Shown in pieces: positions 25,912 through 34,932 of a stretch of 64,000 nucleotides of DNA. Below the pieces are notes generated by a model. That model saw only the letters and a program-made list of their open reading frames with translations. It was not told where the DNA came from and searched no databases. Location: NCBI RefSeq assembly GCF_000378425.1, contig NZ_KB899809.1:1-64000 (forward strand). Direction: 5' to 3'. The stretch comes from Cohnella laeviribosi DSM 21336 (GTDB taxonomy: Bacteria > Bacillota > Bacilli > Paenibacillales > Paenibacillaceae). Position numbers and translations under genes: made by a program. Position 1 is the first letter of the stretch. Each line of letters begins with the position of its first letter.

Positions 25912-26967
25912 TTATCTCAAATGACGGATCAATTTTCGCACCACAAATTTTGCGTCAGGACCGACTCCCCTTAAGGTTGCGGAAGCAATCGACCGTTGAC
26001 CTTCGAGACCTACGTAATAAAGTCCGGGAACTGTCGTACTTATCCCTGCCGACTGTAAAGGCCTCCCTTCAGAGTCTAGTGCACCAATATTTCTTAAAAA
26101 GGCAAGATTAGGACGGTATCCAGTAGCAAAAATGACTGTGTCTACCTGCTCTTTTGTCCCATTCGGCCAAATCACGCCTTCCGTATAAAAAGAAGTGAAC
26201 ATTTGCTTTTGATCCGGCTTGCCTGCCGCTAGACGCTCTTTGTATTGACCTAAATCAATGACCGAACTCGAACTTGGCGCATTTTTGCCAAATCGCCAGA
26301 ATGGAAACGTGTCTAAACCAATCACTCTAATCCAAAAATGCAAATCTTGACCCCATACCCTTTGTCTCTTTAACTGAACGGGCCGCAGTACTGCTAGAGA
26401 CGTCTTACTCACCTCAGCCAATTCGATGGCAATTTGAACGGCAGAATTTCCACGCCCGACAACCACCACCCTTTGATTCCTAAACCGTTCCGGATTGCGG
26501 TATTCGGAGGAATGGAGGATATTGCCCTGAAACTCCTCTTGTCCCTTTATCGCGGGCGTAAATGGATGATGAAAGGACCCCGTAGCGTTAATGACTGTTC
26601 TGCTTTGATACTTTTCACCGGAAATTGTTCGAATCATGAATGCTTCGCCGGTTTTCTCAACAGACTCTACACGCTGATTTGTAATGACCGGCAATCTAAA
26701 TTGTTTGACGTACTCCTGCAAATAACGAATGACTTCATCTCTCAGCGGATAACGATCGCCATCCCCTGGGATCTTCATGCCAGGCAACGATGAAAACCGC
26801 GCTGGAGAAAACAATTTAAGACTGTCATAATATTTGGGCCATGATCCGAGGGCTTGCTCGTTCGCTTCCAAAATTAAAAACCGCAGCCCTTTCTTTTGTA
26901 AGTGATACCCTGAGGCAAGACCAGCCTGACCTCCCCCGATGACGATTGTATCCCATACATCCTCCAT
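25912..26967 (-). CDS. CzcO/ArsO-like flavin-dependent monooxygenase
   Basis: The 351-aa protein has the FAD motif TIVIGGGQAGLASGYHL, the NADPH motif VVVVGRGNSAVQIAIEL and the C-terminal IFATGYRPN. It is related to, but clearly different from, the protein at 18556-19608. ATG 26967 has AGGAGG upstream. Two TTGCA-N3-TGCAA dyads lie between its start and the upstream MarR gene. A role in detoxifying an arsenical or related compound is inferred from the neighbours. Confidence 0.85.
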   Translation of the reverse strand: MEDVWDTIVIGGGQAGLASGYHLQKKGLRFLILEANEQALGSWPKYYDSLKLFSPARFSSLPGMKIPGDGDRYPLRDEVIRYLQEYVKQFRLPVITNQRVESVEKTGEAFMIRTISGEKYQSRTVINATGSFHHPFTPAIKGQEEFQGNILHSSEYRNPERFRNQRVVVVGRGNSAVQIAIELAEVSKTSLAVLRPVQLKRQRVWGQDLHFWIRVIGLDTFPFWRFGKNAPSSSSVIDLGQYKERLAAGKPDQKQMFTSFYTEGVIWPNGTKEQVDTVIFATGYRPNLAFLRNIGALDSEGRPLQSAGISTTVPGLYYVGLEGQRSIASATLRGVGPDAKFVVRKLIRHLR

Positions 26968-26989
26968 ACCAATTCCTCCTTGACTTTAC

Positions 26990-27031
26990 TTGCAAATTGC
27001 AAGTATAAGATATTTTATTTGCAAACTGCAA
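26990..27031 (-). promoter_or_regulatory. two TTGCA-N3-TGCAA dyads (MarR operator candidates)
   Basis: TTGCAAATTGCAA (26990-27002, within a perfect 15-bp palindrome) and TTGCAAACTGCAA (27019-27031) lie 29 bases apart, just upstream of the flavoprotein gene. A third copy at 27545-27557 precedes marR. Repetition at both promoters argues for autoregulated control by the MarR protein. Confidence 0.7.
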
Positions 27032-27069
27032 ATATATTACAAAACAACAGGGTAATGATTCTCCCGTTG

Positions 27070-27507
27070 TTAACTGCAACAAACCCCTGTTTTCTCCATA
27101 CTCGCATTCAGTAACTTTAAGGAACGAATGACGGTTTCTTTCTCAAACTCATTCATATGAAAAAAAATTTGAGTCAAGTAATCTTGAACCTGCTGCTCAA
27201 TCGCTGCCGCAACAAATTTACCTTCTGTGGTCAGTTCCAATATATATACCCTTCGATCTTGATCGGAAGGCGATTTCTTCACGAGCTTTTTCCGGATCAA
27301 CGATTGAACTTGTCGGCTGAATGTTGTAATGTCCATTCCTAAAGTTTCCGCAATTTGTTGCATAGACGGATGATGCTGTCGATCAATCTCATAAAGAATG
27401 TGGCTCTGAATTAAGGAGACGTCCACTCCGCCAACCGAGCAACAATTTTTGTTCAAAAAACCAAAACGTCGAGTAATCAATTGGAGTACATGGCGTACAT
27501 CTTCCAT
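27070..27507 (-). CDS. MarR-family regulator with paired cysteines
   Basis: The product of about 145 aa has a winged helix (SMQQIAETLGMDITTFSRQVQSLIRKKLVKKSPSDQDRRVY). Cys pairs are present at both ends (C22-C23 in KNCCSVGG; C143-C144 in GVCCS). In a MarR dimer the two ends can lie close together, so a thiol site for As(III) or a related metalloid is plausible. ATG 27507 has GGAGGTG six bases upstream. It shares a dyad motif with the downstream flavoprotein promoter. Confidence 0.87.
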   Translation of the reverse strand: MEDVRHVLQLITRRFGFLNKNCCSVGGVDVSLIQSHILYEIDRQHHPSMQQIAETLGMDITTFSRQVQSLIRKKLVKKSPSDQDRRVYILELTTEGKFVAAAIEQQVQDYLTQIFFHMNEFEKETVIRSLKLLNASMEKTGVCCS

Positions 27508-27544
27508 CGCATTCACCTCCATATTATCGTTATACAATTTTTAT

Positions 27545-27557
27545 TTGCATTTTGCAA
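27545..27557 (-). promoter_or_regulatory. TTGCA-N3-TGCAA dyad upstream of marR
   Basis: TTGCATTTTGCAA is the third copy of the dyad and lies 37 bases before the marR start, consistent with autoregulation. Confidence 0.65.
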
Positions 27558-28752
27558 CTATATTTTATATAAGTTAACACTAGTTGCCAGTATCAAATTT
27601 CGGCAACAGCTGGTACGATCACACATCAAACCCACACGACTTTGCCCACCTTGTTTTGGGGAGCTCTTTCTGGTTGCGCACGACAAGCGCGACGTTTCTG
27701 TACCTTGCGAGGAAACTCGAATTGACTTACCCGACCGCGTGGCTGTTGCTTGCACCGGCCCCCCGAAAAATAAAGCTATTATGACAAAGGGAGCTCTGTG
27801 TGAGAGTTAATCCGCCCCAAATAATTGATCAGAACACAACGCGGACAAGGCATCTAGAAACCCTTATATTTGTCTATTGCATTGATTAGTTTCCGTCAGT
27901 GTCCGACCCTCCAGCACGGACCGCCGTAAGCTTAAACGGAGCCGTATGGGTGATGTTCTTCTCCGATTCATGCTGCACATTCGGGTTTGCTTCAAGTTTC
28001 CTCATGTCTTCTTCAGTAAATAAAGTTCATCATGACGCTTGACTGTTGATTTCACGAACGTTATGATCGACCTGTCAGCCTCGTATATCTCGTAAAAATC
28101 AGGTGCATATATCTTTTTCCGCGCATAACCTTTAAGTGCCTGGTTCGTATATCTTGGCTGAAAAAATCCAAGTTATGCGAGGACAAAGCGACAAAAGCGA
28201 AGTGGGGAAATCGCGAAAAGCCTTATGGGACAAGGGTTTCAAGCATTTCTGAAGGGATAAAAAATGGCTCGCATAATGCAGTGTTAGCAGTAGTAACTGA
28301 CTTCTTGAATTCTCCCAAGCAACCAAACGAATTACCTAATGAAAAGGATCCTTTCATTGCTCTTTTACCTTCAAGTCGTTTTTCGGACTCACTTGAGTCT
28401 ACTTTTTTCTCGGTTATTTCTGCTAACGTTTCCGTATTTACGAGCTCGAGAGGCTTAAGGCGACAACGTCGCCGGGTGGCTTCGCCAAAATAGGATTTAT
28501 GCTATGTAGCATAGATGACATGGAGTTATATACTTTTAGACAGACCGGCTATCGCTTGCGATACAAGTCAGATACTTTTTAAAGCCTCTAATTTGCATTT
28601 TAAGCCATTTTGACTATCCAAGTTGTAAAATATATAGTTGGAGATAGGTGTTGTTTAAGAACGTGTCTGAGCGGTTCTGTGAGAGTTTTAACGCCGAATG
28701 GGTTTGAAGAACTTCTCTGAACGACATAAATTTTATTTTAGGAGGGAACAAC
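27558..28752. other. gene-poor scar region with remnants
   Basis: No intact gene is evident in about 1.2 kb. It holds a transposase-type HTH fragment (27886-28020), a 9-bp inverted repeat (TTATGCGAG 28173-28181, CTCGCATAA 28268-28276) and a small palindrome (ATGCTATGTAGCAT, about 28499-28512). A segment at 27600-27800 has mixed open frames that I could not assign. It lies at the right end of the resistance region and may be an old integration or deletion junction. Confidence 0.5.
27886..28020 (-). pseudogene. IS3-type HTH (OrfA-like) fragment
   Basis: About 45 codons read LFTEEDMRKLEANPNVQ..., SEKNITHTAPFKLTAVRAGGSD, resembling the N-terminus of HTH-domain proteins that precede IS3-family transposases (from memory: LEANPNVQHV..ITY..EFK). 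It has no start codon and ends at an early stop. No DDE part is nearby. Confidence 0.5.
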
Positions 28753-29124
28753 ATGGAAGTTTTTGCGAAATATTTAGCAGGTATCGATAACCCCGACCAC
28801 CGCGACCGAACAGAGGAAATTTTGGCGTGGGTTGTAAATAAATTCCCGAATTTGGAACCGCAAATCAAGTGGAATACGCCAATGTTTTCCGATCACGGCA
28901 CATTTATCATCGGCTTTTCCACAGCGAAGCATCATTTGAGCGTTTCACCCGAAGAAGTAGGCATTGCGCACTTTGCCGATGACATTGCACAAGCTGGCTA
29001 CAGCGCTACCAAAGGCTTGTTTCGAATTCCGTGGAATGAGCCGGTAAATTACGAATTGCTTGAGAAAATAATTGAATTTAATATTCAGGATAAAGCAAAC
29101 TGTTCAACTTTTTGGCGGAAATAA
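28753..29124 (+). CDS. fra: frataxin-like iron chaperone Fra (YdhG/DUF1801)
   Basis: The 123-aa protein matches the Bacillus YdhG/Fra pattern throughout: [65 protein letters not shown] and the C-terminal [10 protein letters not shown]. Fra is reported as an intracellular iron chaperone for Fe-S and heme assembly. AGGAGGG precedes ATG 28753. It stands alone between the scar region and the GC-richer segment. Confidence 0.9.
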   Translation: MEVFAKYLAGIDNPDHRDRTEEILAWVVNKFPNLEPQIKWNTPMFSDHGTFIIGFSTAKHHLSVSPEEVGIAHFADDIAQAGYSATKGLFRIPWNEPVNYELLEKIIEFNIQDKANCSTFWRK

Positions 29125-29220
29125 AAAAATAGGATAGCCCTTAGAAAGCCTGTGAGGGCTTCTTAGGGATTGAGATCATGTTTTAGTTATTCCGTTATAG
29201 AGCGCGATTGTAGAGTAACA

Positions 29221-29264
29221 AAAAGCCCAATTTCTCAGTATTGAATTTGAGAAATCGGGCTTTT
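29221..29264. terminator. bidirectional terminator at the composition boundary
   Basis: A long stem (AAAAGCCCAATTTCTCA / TGAGAAATCGGGCTTTT, one mismatch) has A/T runs on both sides and follows fra. A second weaker hairpin (CCCTTAGAAAGCC / GGGCTTCTTAGGG) lies at about 29138-29168. The rest of 29125-29466 holds nothing recognisable. Confidence 0.75.
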
Positions 29265-29466
29265 AATTATTGGCATTTTCTAAGCGTTGTAAATCTGCAT
29301 GTTCCTGACCTTACGCTACCCCTATTAAAGTTTGTATATAATGAATATTGCCGACAAGTTTCTTCATTTCACCTTTTTGATAATAGGTGAATTGTAGAGT
29401 AATGTTATCGCTTGATTAGAGTTGGTCCTGCGTACATATGGAATTTGTCCAGATGGCGGAAAGGAT

Positions 29467-30477
29467 TTATTCGAAGCTGATTTGCACTTTCATTAGATCG
29501 GCCGCTTTGCCGCGCGCGAAAAACGCCGGGACGTCTTCCAACCGAATCACCTCGGAAATGAGCGGCGCCGTGTTGAAGCGTCCCGCCGCCATCCAATTCA
29601 AAGCCGGCTTGTACGTATGATTGATGGCCATCGAGCCTACCAATTTCCAATCCATGTGGTAAATGTCGAACGGGCTGATGTTGATGGTGGCCCCTCGCGG
29701 TGCGACGCCGAATTGAAGATGGGTTCCTTTGGGCGCCAAATATTGAAACTGGGATTCGATAACCGAAGGGATTCCCGTCGCATCGATCACGGCATCGAAT
29801 CCGTTATGCCCTTTACGGCTTGCAAGCCGCTCCGCGATTTCCGCGCTCAGGTACGTATGGGTGGCCCCGTTTTGCTTGGCTAAATCCAGCTTGTTCTGGG
29901 CAACGTCGACGACGGCGAGCTCGCCCGCGCCAGCGTGAGAGAGAGCTTGAATCAGAAGCTGGCCCATGCTTCCGGCCCCGAACAGCAGCACGCTTTGCCC
30001 CACCTTTAGTTCCAGCTGGTTCATGCCGTGCACGACGCAAGCGATCGGCTCGATAAAGGCCCCCTCGGAGAACGGCATGCCTTCCGGCATCAAAAACACC
30101 GTTTCCTCCGGAACCTTGACATACTCGGCCATTGCCCCGTTCTCCGTATCGCCGGTCGCTTTCCAGTCCACGCAGTGGTTGCCTCTGCCGCTCAGGCAAT
30201 AGTCGCATTTTCCGCAGAAAATCGAAGGATCCACGGCAACTCGGTCGCCCGCTTTAAACCGGGTGACGCCTTCTCCGACTTCGTGAACGACACCGGAAAA
30301 TTCATGACCGGGAATTAACGGATATTTCGGCAAAAATGTCCCTTGGTAAATATGCAAATCCGTCCCGCAAATGCCGCACCGTTTCACTTGAATCGTGACC
30401 TCGCGTGGTCCCGGCTTCGGATAGGGAACGTCCTTCACGACCGCGTTTCTGGGCGATTCGATGACAAGCGCTTTCAT
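29467..30477 (-). CDS. zinc-dependent medium-chain dehydrogenase (sugar/polyol type)
   Basis: The 336-aa protein has the catalytic-zinc region CGICGTDLHIYQG and GHEFSGVV. Four Cys of the structural zinc are present (CGKCDYCLSGRGNHC), as is the NAD(P) Rossmann segment VLLFGAGSMGQLLIQ. The C-terminal SPFDIYHMDWKLVGS is typical of the sorbitol/threonine-dehydrogenase group. It oxidises an alcohol or polyol; the substrate is unknown. It lies 12 bases after a second dehydrogenase gene, forming a two-gene operon. Confidence 0.88.
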   Translation of the reverse strand: MKALVIESPRNAVVKDVPYPKPGPREVTIQVKRCGICGTDLHIYQGTFLPKYPLIPGHEFSGVVHEVGEGVTRFKAGDRVAVDPSIFCGKCDYCLSGRGNHCVDWKATGDTENGAMAEYVKVPEETVFLMPEGMPFSEGAFIEPIACVVHGMNQLELKVGQSVLLFGAGSMGQLLIQALSHAGAGELAVVDVAQNKLDLAKQNGATHTYLSAEIAERLASRKGHNGFDAVIDATGIPSVIESQFQYLAPKGTHLQFGVAPRGATINISPFDIYHMDWKLVGSMAINHTYKPALNWMAAGRFNTAPLISEVIRLEDVPAFFARGKAADLMKVQISFE

Positions 30478-30489
30478 TTTTCCTCCTCC

Positions 30490-31500
30490 TTAGTCCAAAA
30501 AGCTGTCGTCAAAGATAACATGAGCTTTGGCTTTTCTTCTGGGCCCTTGCTTAAGCACCCACTGACAGGCTTCCTCTAATGTCAGCCGGTCGCCCAACAG
30601 CAGCCTCGCATCCACCGCTCCCGATTTCAGCAGCGCCAGAGCGCGATCCAGCGTTTTCGGACCGACGTAGCTCGCCACAATTTGCAATTCTTTTCGAAAC
30701 ATCGTTTCGGGCTTCAACGTTACCGTATCCCAGGGGTTCATGACGCCGTACAGCAGCAGCTTGCCGCCGGGCGCCAGCGCGTTGAACGCGGGTTCGAAAG
30801 CCGTCTTCGACCCGGAAGCTTCGATGGCCAGATCCACTTCCAACCCGTCCATCGCTTCTTCCTGCGTCATAATGCGGGTGGCTCCGGCCCTTAGCGCCAG
30901 TTCGCGATGATCCGCATGGTGGCTGATGCCGACGATCGTTTCCTGCCCCATTGCTTTCAGGCACTGAATCATCATAATGCCTGCGGTGCCCAGCCCCCAT
31001 ACCGCCGCTCTCGTGCCAAGCTGAAGATTGACCCGATCAAGCGCATGCACGACGCAGGACAACGGCTCGCCCAGGATGGCGTGTACCGGAGACAATCCCG
31101 ATGGCAGCGGCGTCGCCAGCTCTGCGGGAACCGCCACATAAGGAGCCAGCCCGCCATCCCTCGTGACGCCGACCGCCTGGGCGTTAACGCACAGGTTGGG
31201 TCTTCCGGCGCGGCACTGCGCGCAACTGTGGCAGGCCAGATTCGGATCGACGCAAACGGCTGTGCCGACTGCCACATGAGCAACGCCTTCCCCCACTGCC
31301 TCGACCACACCCGCCAGTTCGTGGCCCAACACAATGCCGGGCGTGCCGTGATAGCTTCCGTCCGCAATGTGACGGTCCGTCCCGCACAGTCCGGCGGCGG
31401 CAACCTTGATCAGAACTTCTCCCGGCTTCGCCTCCGGTACGGGTCGATCGGCTACCCGAACCTCGCCCGGCCGCTCATAGACCAATGCTCTCAAGCGCAT
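30490..31500 (-). CDS. zinc-dependent medium-chain dehydrogenase
   Basis: The product of about 336 aa has the catalytic-zinc region GLCGTDRHIADG, GHELAGVV, a structural-zinc Cys cluster (CHSCAQCRAGRPNLC) and the Rossmann segment AAVWGLGTAGIMMIQ. GGAGGAG abuts ATG 31500; TTG 31494 has better spacing. It is paired with the similar downstream gene at 29467, suggesting sequential oxidation and reduction in a polyol pathway. A LacI-type dyad lies 40 bases upstream. Confidence 0.86.
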   Translation of the reverse strand: MRLRALVYERPGEVRVADRPVPEAKPGEVLIKVAAAGLCGTDRHIADGSYHGTPGIVLGHELAGVVEAVGEGVAHVAVGTAVCVDPNLACHSCAQCRAGRPNLCVNAQAVGVTRDGGLAPYVAVPAELATPLPSGLSPVHAILGEPLSCVVHALDRVNLQLGTRAAVWGLGTAGIMMIQCLKAMGQETIVGISHHADHRELALRAGATRIMTQEEAMDGLEVDLAIEASGSKTAFEPAFNALAPGGKLLLYGVMNPWDTVTLKPETMFRKELQIVASYVGPKTLDRALALLKSGAVDARLLLGDRLTLEEACQWVLKQGPRRKAKAHVIFDDSFLD

Positions 31501-31540
31501 CTCCTCCAACCGGAATATCGTCAAATCCCATCCCCAAGCC

Positions 31541-31555
31541 TGTAAAGCGATTACA
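31541..31555 (-). promoter_or_regulatory. LacI-type dyad operator candidate
   Basis: TGTAA-AGCGA-TTACA is a perfect dyad with a central CG, the shape used by LacI/GalR-family regulators and similar to cre sites. It lies just upstream of the two-dehydrogenase operon. No LacI-family gene is in the window. Confidence 0.45.
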
Positions 31556-31703
31556 ATTTTTCGTTTTTAAAGGAAATCTCCTCCTTGAAACGCCTCAATA
31601 TGTTTTAATATAACATTTTATTTTTATTTCCAACAAAATTATACCGCCCGGCGAATGCAAAGTCTACACCGGAATAAACGCCGATTAATCTTGCAAACCA
31701 TAT

Positions 31704-32789
31704 TCAGGAAGGATCCGCATTCGGGATACGATTTCGAATCGCCTCAACCGCCTTGCGCACGGTTTCCTCCACCACGACAGCCGCCGGCACAGGCTTCACC
31801 AAGCGCAATCCCTGCCCGGCCCAGAGGGACATGTACTCCGGACGGTTTGCTTTGGCGGCCGCCTGGCGAATGTCGCGCGTGAGCGCGTTTTGAATCGGAT
31901 AGGGCGGCACGTTCCCTGGGTAAGAAGACATTCTCTTCATGAAGGTTGTCATCAGTCCGCGGGCGGCTTTGCCGGAATACATGGCGGTAATGGCCGTCTG
32001 TTCTTCTGTTGCGGCCTCCAGCGCTTTTTTGTAGGCGGGATGCGCGCCGCTCTCCGGGCTCGCGATAAACGCGGTGCCCATCTGCACGCCGTCCGCGCCG
32101 AGCATGAGGCAGGCGGCGAGTCCTCTCCCGTCCATGGTGCCTCCGGCTGCGATGACGGGAATAGAGATCGCATCCGCCACCTGCGGAACCAGGGCCAAGG
32201 TGCCGATGAGCGCGGTTTCCGCCTTGTCCGCGAACGTCCCCCGATGCCCGCCGGCTTCGCTGCCCTGCGCCACAACAGCGTCAACGCCCGCATCCTCCAA
32301 AGCCAATGCCTCTTTCACCGTGGTCGCCGTTCCGATCGTATAGATGCCTGCCTGCTTGAGCCGCCGCATGACAGCCGAGTCCGGAATGCCGAACGTAAAA
32401 CTGAATACAGGCACCTTCAGCTCGATGACGGCGTCGAGTTGCTCATGAAAAGGCTCCGCCGCTTTCGCGATTTCGGGGGAGTTCGGGATGCCGAGCTCAT
32501 TGCGAAACGTGTCGAGGGTTCGATTCATCGCTTGAATATCTTCAACGTTCTCCTGATAGCTTTCGGGGATAAACAAGTTTACGGCAAACGGCCGATCGGT
32601 ATGGCGGCGAATGGTTTCCACCGCGAACCGGATTTGCTCTGCGCTCATGTAGCCCGCGCCGAGTGTGCCAAGTCCGCCCGCGTTCGATACCGCGGCTACC
32701 AGCTCAGGCGTGGTGACGCCCCCGGCCATACCGGCCTGTATAATGGGATATGCGATCTTCAACCGTTCGGTCAGACGCGTACGCAACAT
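31704..32789 (-). CDS. nitronate monooxygenase-family flavoprotein
   Basis: This TIM-barrel FMN protein of about 361 aa has PIIQAGMAGGVTTPELVAAVSNAGGLGTLGAG near the N-terminus, VVAQGSEAGGHRG (the FMN-site GSEAGGH motif), PVIAAGGTMDGRG and GADGVQMGTAF. The family oxidises alkyl nitronates or reduces quinones and enoyl compounds. ATG 32789 is chosen because homology starts there, with GGAAGGGG upstream. It is a single gene between the dehydrogenases and an MFS gene. Confidence 0.9.
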   Translation of the reverse strand: MLRTRLTERLKIAYPIIQAGMAGGVTTPELVAAVSNAGGLGTLGAGYMSAEQIRFAVETIRRHTDRPFAVNLFIPESYQENVEDIQAMNRTLDTFRNELGIPNSPEIAKAAEPFHEQLDAVIELKVPVFSFTFGIPDSAVMRRLKQAGIYTIGTATTVKEALALEDAGVDAVVAQGSEAGGHRGTFADKAETALIGTLALVPQVADAISIPVIAAGGTMDGRGLAACLMLGADGVQMGTAFIASPESGAHPAYKKALEAATEEQTAITAMYSGKAARGLMTTFMKRMSSYPGNVPPYPIQNALTRDIRQAAAKANRPEYMSLWAGQGLRLVKPVPAAVVVEETVRKAVEAIRNRIPNADPS

Positions 32790-32969
32790 GTTGCCGCAAC
32801 CCCTTCCAAATGATTTCTGGCGTATTGAGAAAATAACACCTTCGGTTCCGATAGGGTCAAAAGAGCCGTGATTCCTAACCAATAACCCAATGTCGCAAAA
32901 CCATTCCAACTTGTCACGGCAAAGCGTCGGGAAAGGACTGCCGCGTGGAGATAAACGGCCTGTTCCTCC

Positions 32970-34193
32970 TCATCCGGAATGAACGTGAGGCCTGCCTCCT
33001 TTGGATTTCAGGGCCGAGCCGATTTTGACGGACAACCCCATCGTCAGCAGGCTTCCCGCGCATGCGAACAACCAGTTGTAGCGGTACCCGAAGCTGTCGG
33101 CAATATAGCCTGCGGCTAGAGGGATCAAGAAACCAAACAGCGAGCCGACGGCGTACATGGCGGAAATATACGTCGCTCTTCTCTCGCTTGGGATGACGTC
33201 GTGCACCCATACGGACGCTGCGCTGCTATCGAGGCCGAGACCGAATTCGATCAGGCAAGCCCCGATATAAAAAGCGATTACCGTCGTGCTGAATGCCATC
33301 GTTAGCGAACCCAATGCAATAAAGGTTTGACTGATAATGGAAACGCTGACGCCATCCAAACGCTGCAGGATTATCCCCGCCAGAAAGTTCCCTCCTGCTA
33401 ACACAAGCATAAAAACAGCCATCGTGACGCCAAGATAGGCCGCGGGCAATTGCAACTCCTTGATCATGTATAGTTGCCAAATGATAACGAACGTTTGAAA
33501 GGCAATTCGTGCCGCAGCGGCGCGGAACATCAGCATCCGGAGAAAAGGCTCCTTCATCAGATCAACGGTATTGCGAACGACGGCCCTGCCAAACGAAATA
33601 TGCTTGTCGCCATAGTTTTCTTGCAGCCAGAATAGCAGCACGGCACCTGCGGCCATGGCGAGAGATCCGGCGAGCAGCAAGGGAAACGAAGGGTGGTCGG
33701 CCACAAGCTTGGAGCATAATAAGGCGACCGCCGCCCCGATCATCAGGGAAGCGGCATCGGCTCTCGGGAAAACTTTGGCTTTTAGATCCGGCTTCCCCTC
33801 TTTGGACAACTCGTCGACCAGCCACGCTTGCGGCGTTCCGCTGATCAGGGAAATACCGGCAGCCCAAAACACAATACTGACGACAAACCAAGCCTGAATA
33901 TCGGCTTGAACGAAGGCCAGCAAGCCGATTGCCCAGATCGCGAAGCCGAATACCATCGCTCGCTTTCGCCCGAATTTATCGGCTAGGTTGCCGGTCGGAT
34001 AGTCGAATAAACTTAATGCCAGCGATGCAGCCGCCAATACTTGTCCGACCTGAAAGGAAGTAAGCCCCTTTTCGCTCATATGAGCGACGTATACGGTGCC
34101 GTATAGCTTATCAATACAGGTATAGAGCAAAATAATGAAATAATATTTTAGAACCGTTGCATTCGGCCTCTTCCTCCCAACGATACGCCCCAT
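32970..34193 (-). CDS. MFS transporter
   Basis: The 407-aa protein has 12 predicted spans. The MFS loop motif DYPTGNLADKFGRKRAM lies between spans 2 and 3, and a related one (VHDVIPSERRATYISA) follows in the second half. It is probably an efflux permease. It is divergent from the modified-peptide cluster starting at 34481, so it might export or give immunity to that product, although operon evidence is lacking. Confidence 0.82.
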   Translation of the reverse strand: MGRIVGRKRPNATVLKYYFIILLYTCIDKLYGTVYVAHMSEKGLTSFQVGQVLAAASLALSLFDYPTGNLADKFGRKRAMVFGFAIWAIGLLAFVQADIQAWFVVSIVFWAAGISLISGTPQAWLVDELSKEGKPDLKAKVFPRADAASLMIGAAVALLCSKLVADHPSFPLLLAGSLAMAAGAVLLFWLQENYGDKHISFGRAVVRNTVDLMKEPFLRMLMFRAAAARIAFQTFVIIWQLYMIKELQLPAAYLGVTMAVFMLVLAGGNFLAGIILQRLDGVSVSIISQTFIALGSLTMAFSTTVIAFYIGACLIEFGLGLDSSAASVWVHDVIPSERRATYISAMYAVGSLFGFLIPLAAGYIADSFGYRYNWLFACAGSLLTMGLSVKIGSALKSKGGRPHVHSG

Positions 34194-34480
34194 CGGTTTG
34201 CTCCCCCTTCACGCTTCGTTCCTCCATGCGATTATTTTAGCCAAACTCTTTCTATGCTTCCATCCTATTCTACCAAATGGTTCGGCAACCGGCGCCGGAC
34301 GAGGGCCGGCAAGGGTTCCCGCAGCAACGGCCGCCTCATCCGCTTTACGAAAATCCTGTTGTAGGTATTTGGAGGAGTAACAAGAGCGGATGGGTTTTCA
34401 TAAATTGAATGTGTAGTTTGTCGAAATGAGTGGTGATTTCCCCAGCGTAATTTCATTAAATAAGCGGAGGTTATAAACAA

Positions 34481-34744
34481 TTGGATCATTTCAAAAAAGA
34501 ACTGAAAAAGCTGAAAGTCTCTGAATTTCATGCGGGAGAGGCGACGCCTTGGGATCATCAAGCCCCGCATGAATCCGATCCGGCCCGGTTATGCGTTGGC
34601 CTTTGCGTCGGTTCTTGCTTTGTCCAATGTTTCAACTGCTTCCGATGTCAGAACTGTTTCCGGTGCCAAAACTGTTTCCGGTGCCAAAACTGTTTCCAAT
34701 GCCAAAATTGCTTTCAATGCCAAAATTGTGCCCGCTGCCGGTAG
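34481..34744 (+). CDS. heterocycloanthracin/sonorensin-type TOMM precursor peptide
   Basis: The 87-aa peptide starts at TTG 34481 with GGAGG ten bases upstream. Its leader (MDHFKKELKKLKVSEFHAGE, then TPWDHQ) resembles the heterocycloanthracin leader. The core from about residue 37 is Cys-rich: CVGLCVGSCFVQCF followed by six hexapeptide repeats of the NCFRCQ/NCFQCQ type. Cysteines would be cyclised to thiazoles by the YcaO enzyme downstream and oxidised by the SagB-type enzyme. The usual Gly is replaced by Phe, Arg, Gln and Asn between the cysteines, which is unusual. A hairpin follows before the maturation genes. Confidence 0.88.
   Translation: MDHFKKELKKLKVSEFHAGEATPWDHQAPHESDPARLCVGLCVGSCFVQCFNCFRCQNCFRCQNCFRCQNCFQCQNCFQCQNCARCR
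34634..34741 (+). repeat. six tandem 18-bp repeats encoding the peptide core
   Basis: Six in-frame units of 18 bp each encode N-C-[FA]-[RQ]-C-[QR]. Units two and three are nearly identical, and the outer ones have drifted. The array ends one codon before the stop. Copy-number change would lengthen or shorten the core without breaking the frame. Confidence 0.88.
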
Positions 34745-34781
34745 TGATGCCGCAAACGAGAAAAAACCGATTGCAAAAGTC

Positions 34782-34815
34782 ATAGCTCGGCATGCAACCG
34801 GGCTATTTCTTTTTT
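34782..34815 (+). terminator. hairpin between precursor and maturation genes
   Basis: A nine-pair stem (ATAGCTCGG / CCGGGCTAT, one mismatch) is followed by a T-rich run. A leaky terminator here would give more precursor than enzyme transcript, a common arrangement for ribosomal peptides. Confidence 0.75.
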
Positions 34816-34932
34816 ATGGGCTATCTGAGCCCTTCTCTACAAGATCAGGCAAAAGGGACAAATAGCCGTACATAGGATTACAGTGGAAAGCAATGCGCAG
34901 ATTGGAGAACGGCCCACGTAAGGAGGAGTATC

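Noticed and set aside
27481-27810. 109-aa plus-strand frame in the scar region
   Set aside because: It starts antisense within the marR gene, has no ribosome site and shows no family; it may include remnant coding but cannot be assigned.
28132-28326. Minus-strand 64-aa frame near the inverted repeat
   Set aside because: No start signal or recognisable domain; treated as part of the scar region.
31890-32813. 307-aa plus-strand frame
   Set aside because: It is antisense to the nitronate monooxygenase-family gene; the composition is typical of a GC-rich antisense frame.
34634-34741. Possible CRISPR array
   Set aside because: The units are 18 bp, contiguous with no spacers, and in frame with the peptide core.
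34530-34865. 111-aa overlapping frame on the same strand as the TOMM precursor
   Set aside because: It reads the same repeats in another frame (SGAKTV-type), lacks a leader and has a poorer ribosome site than the TTG at 34481.
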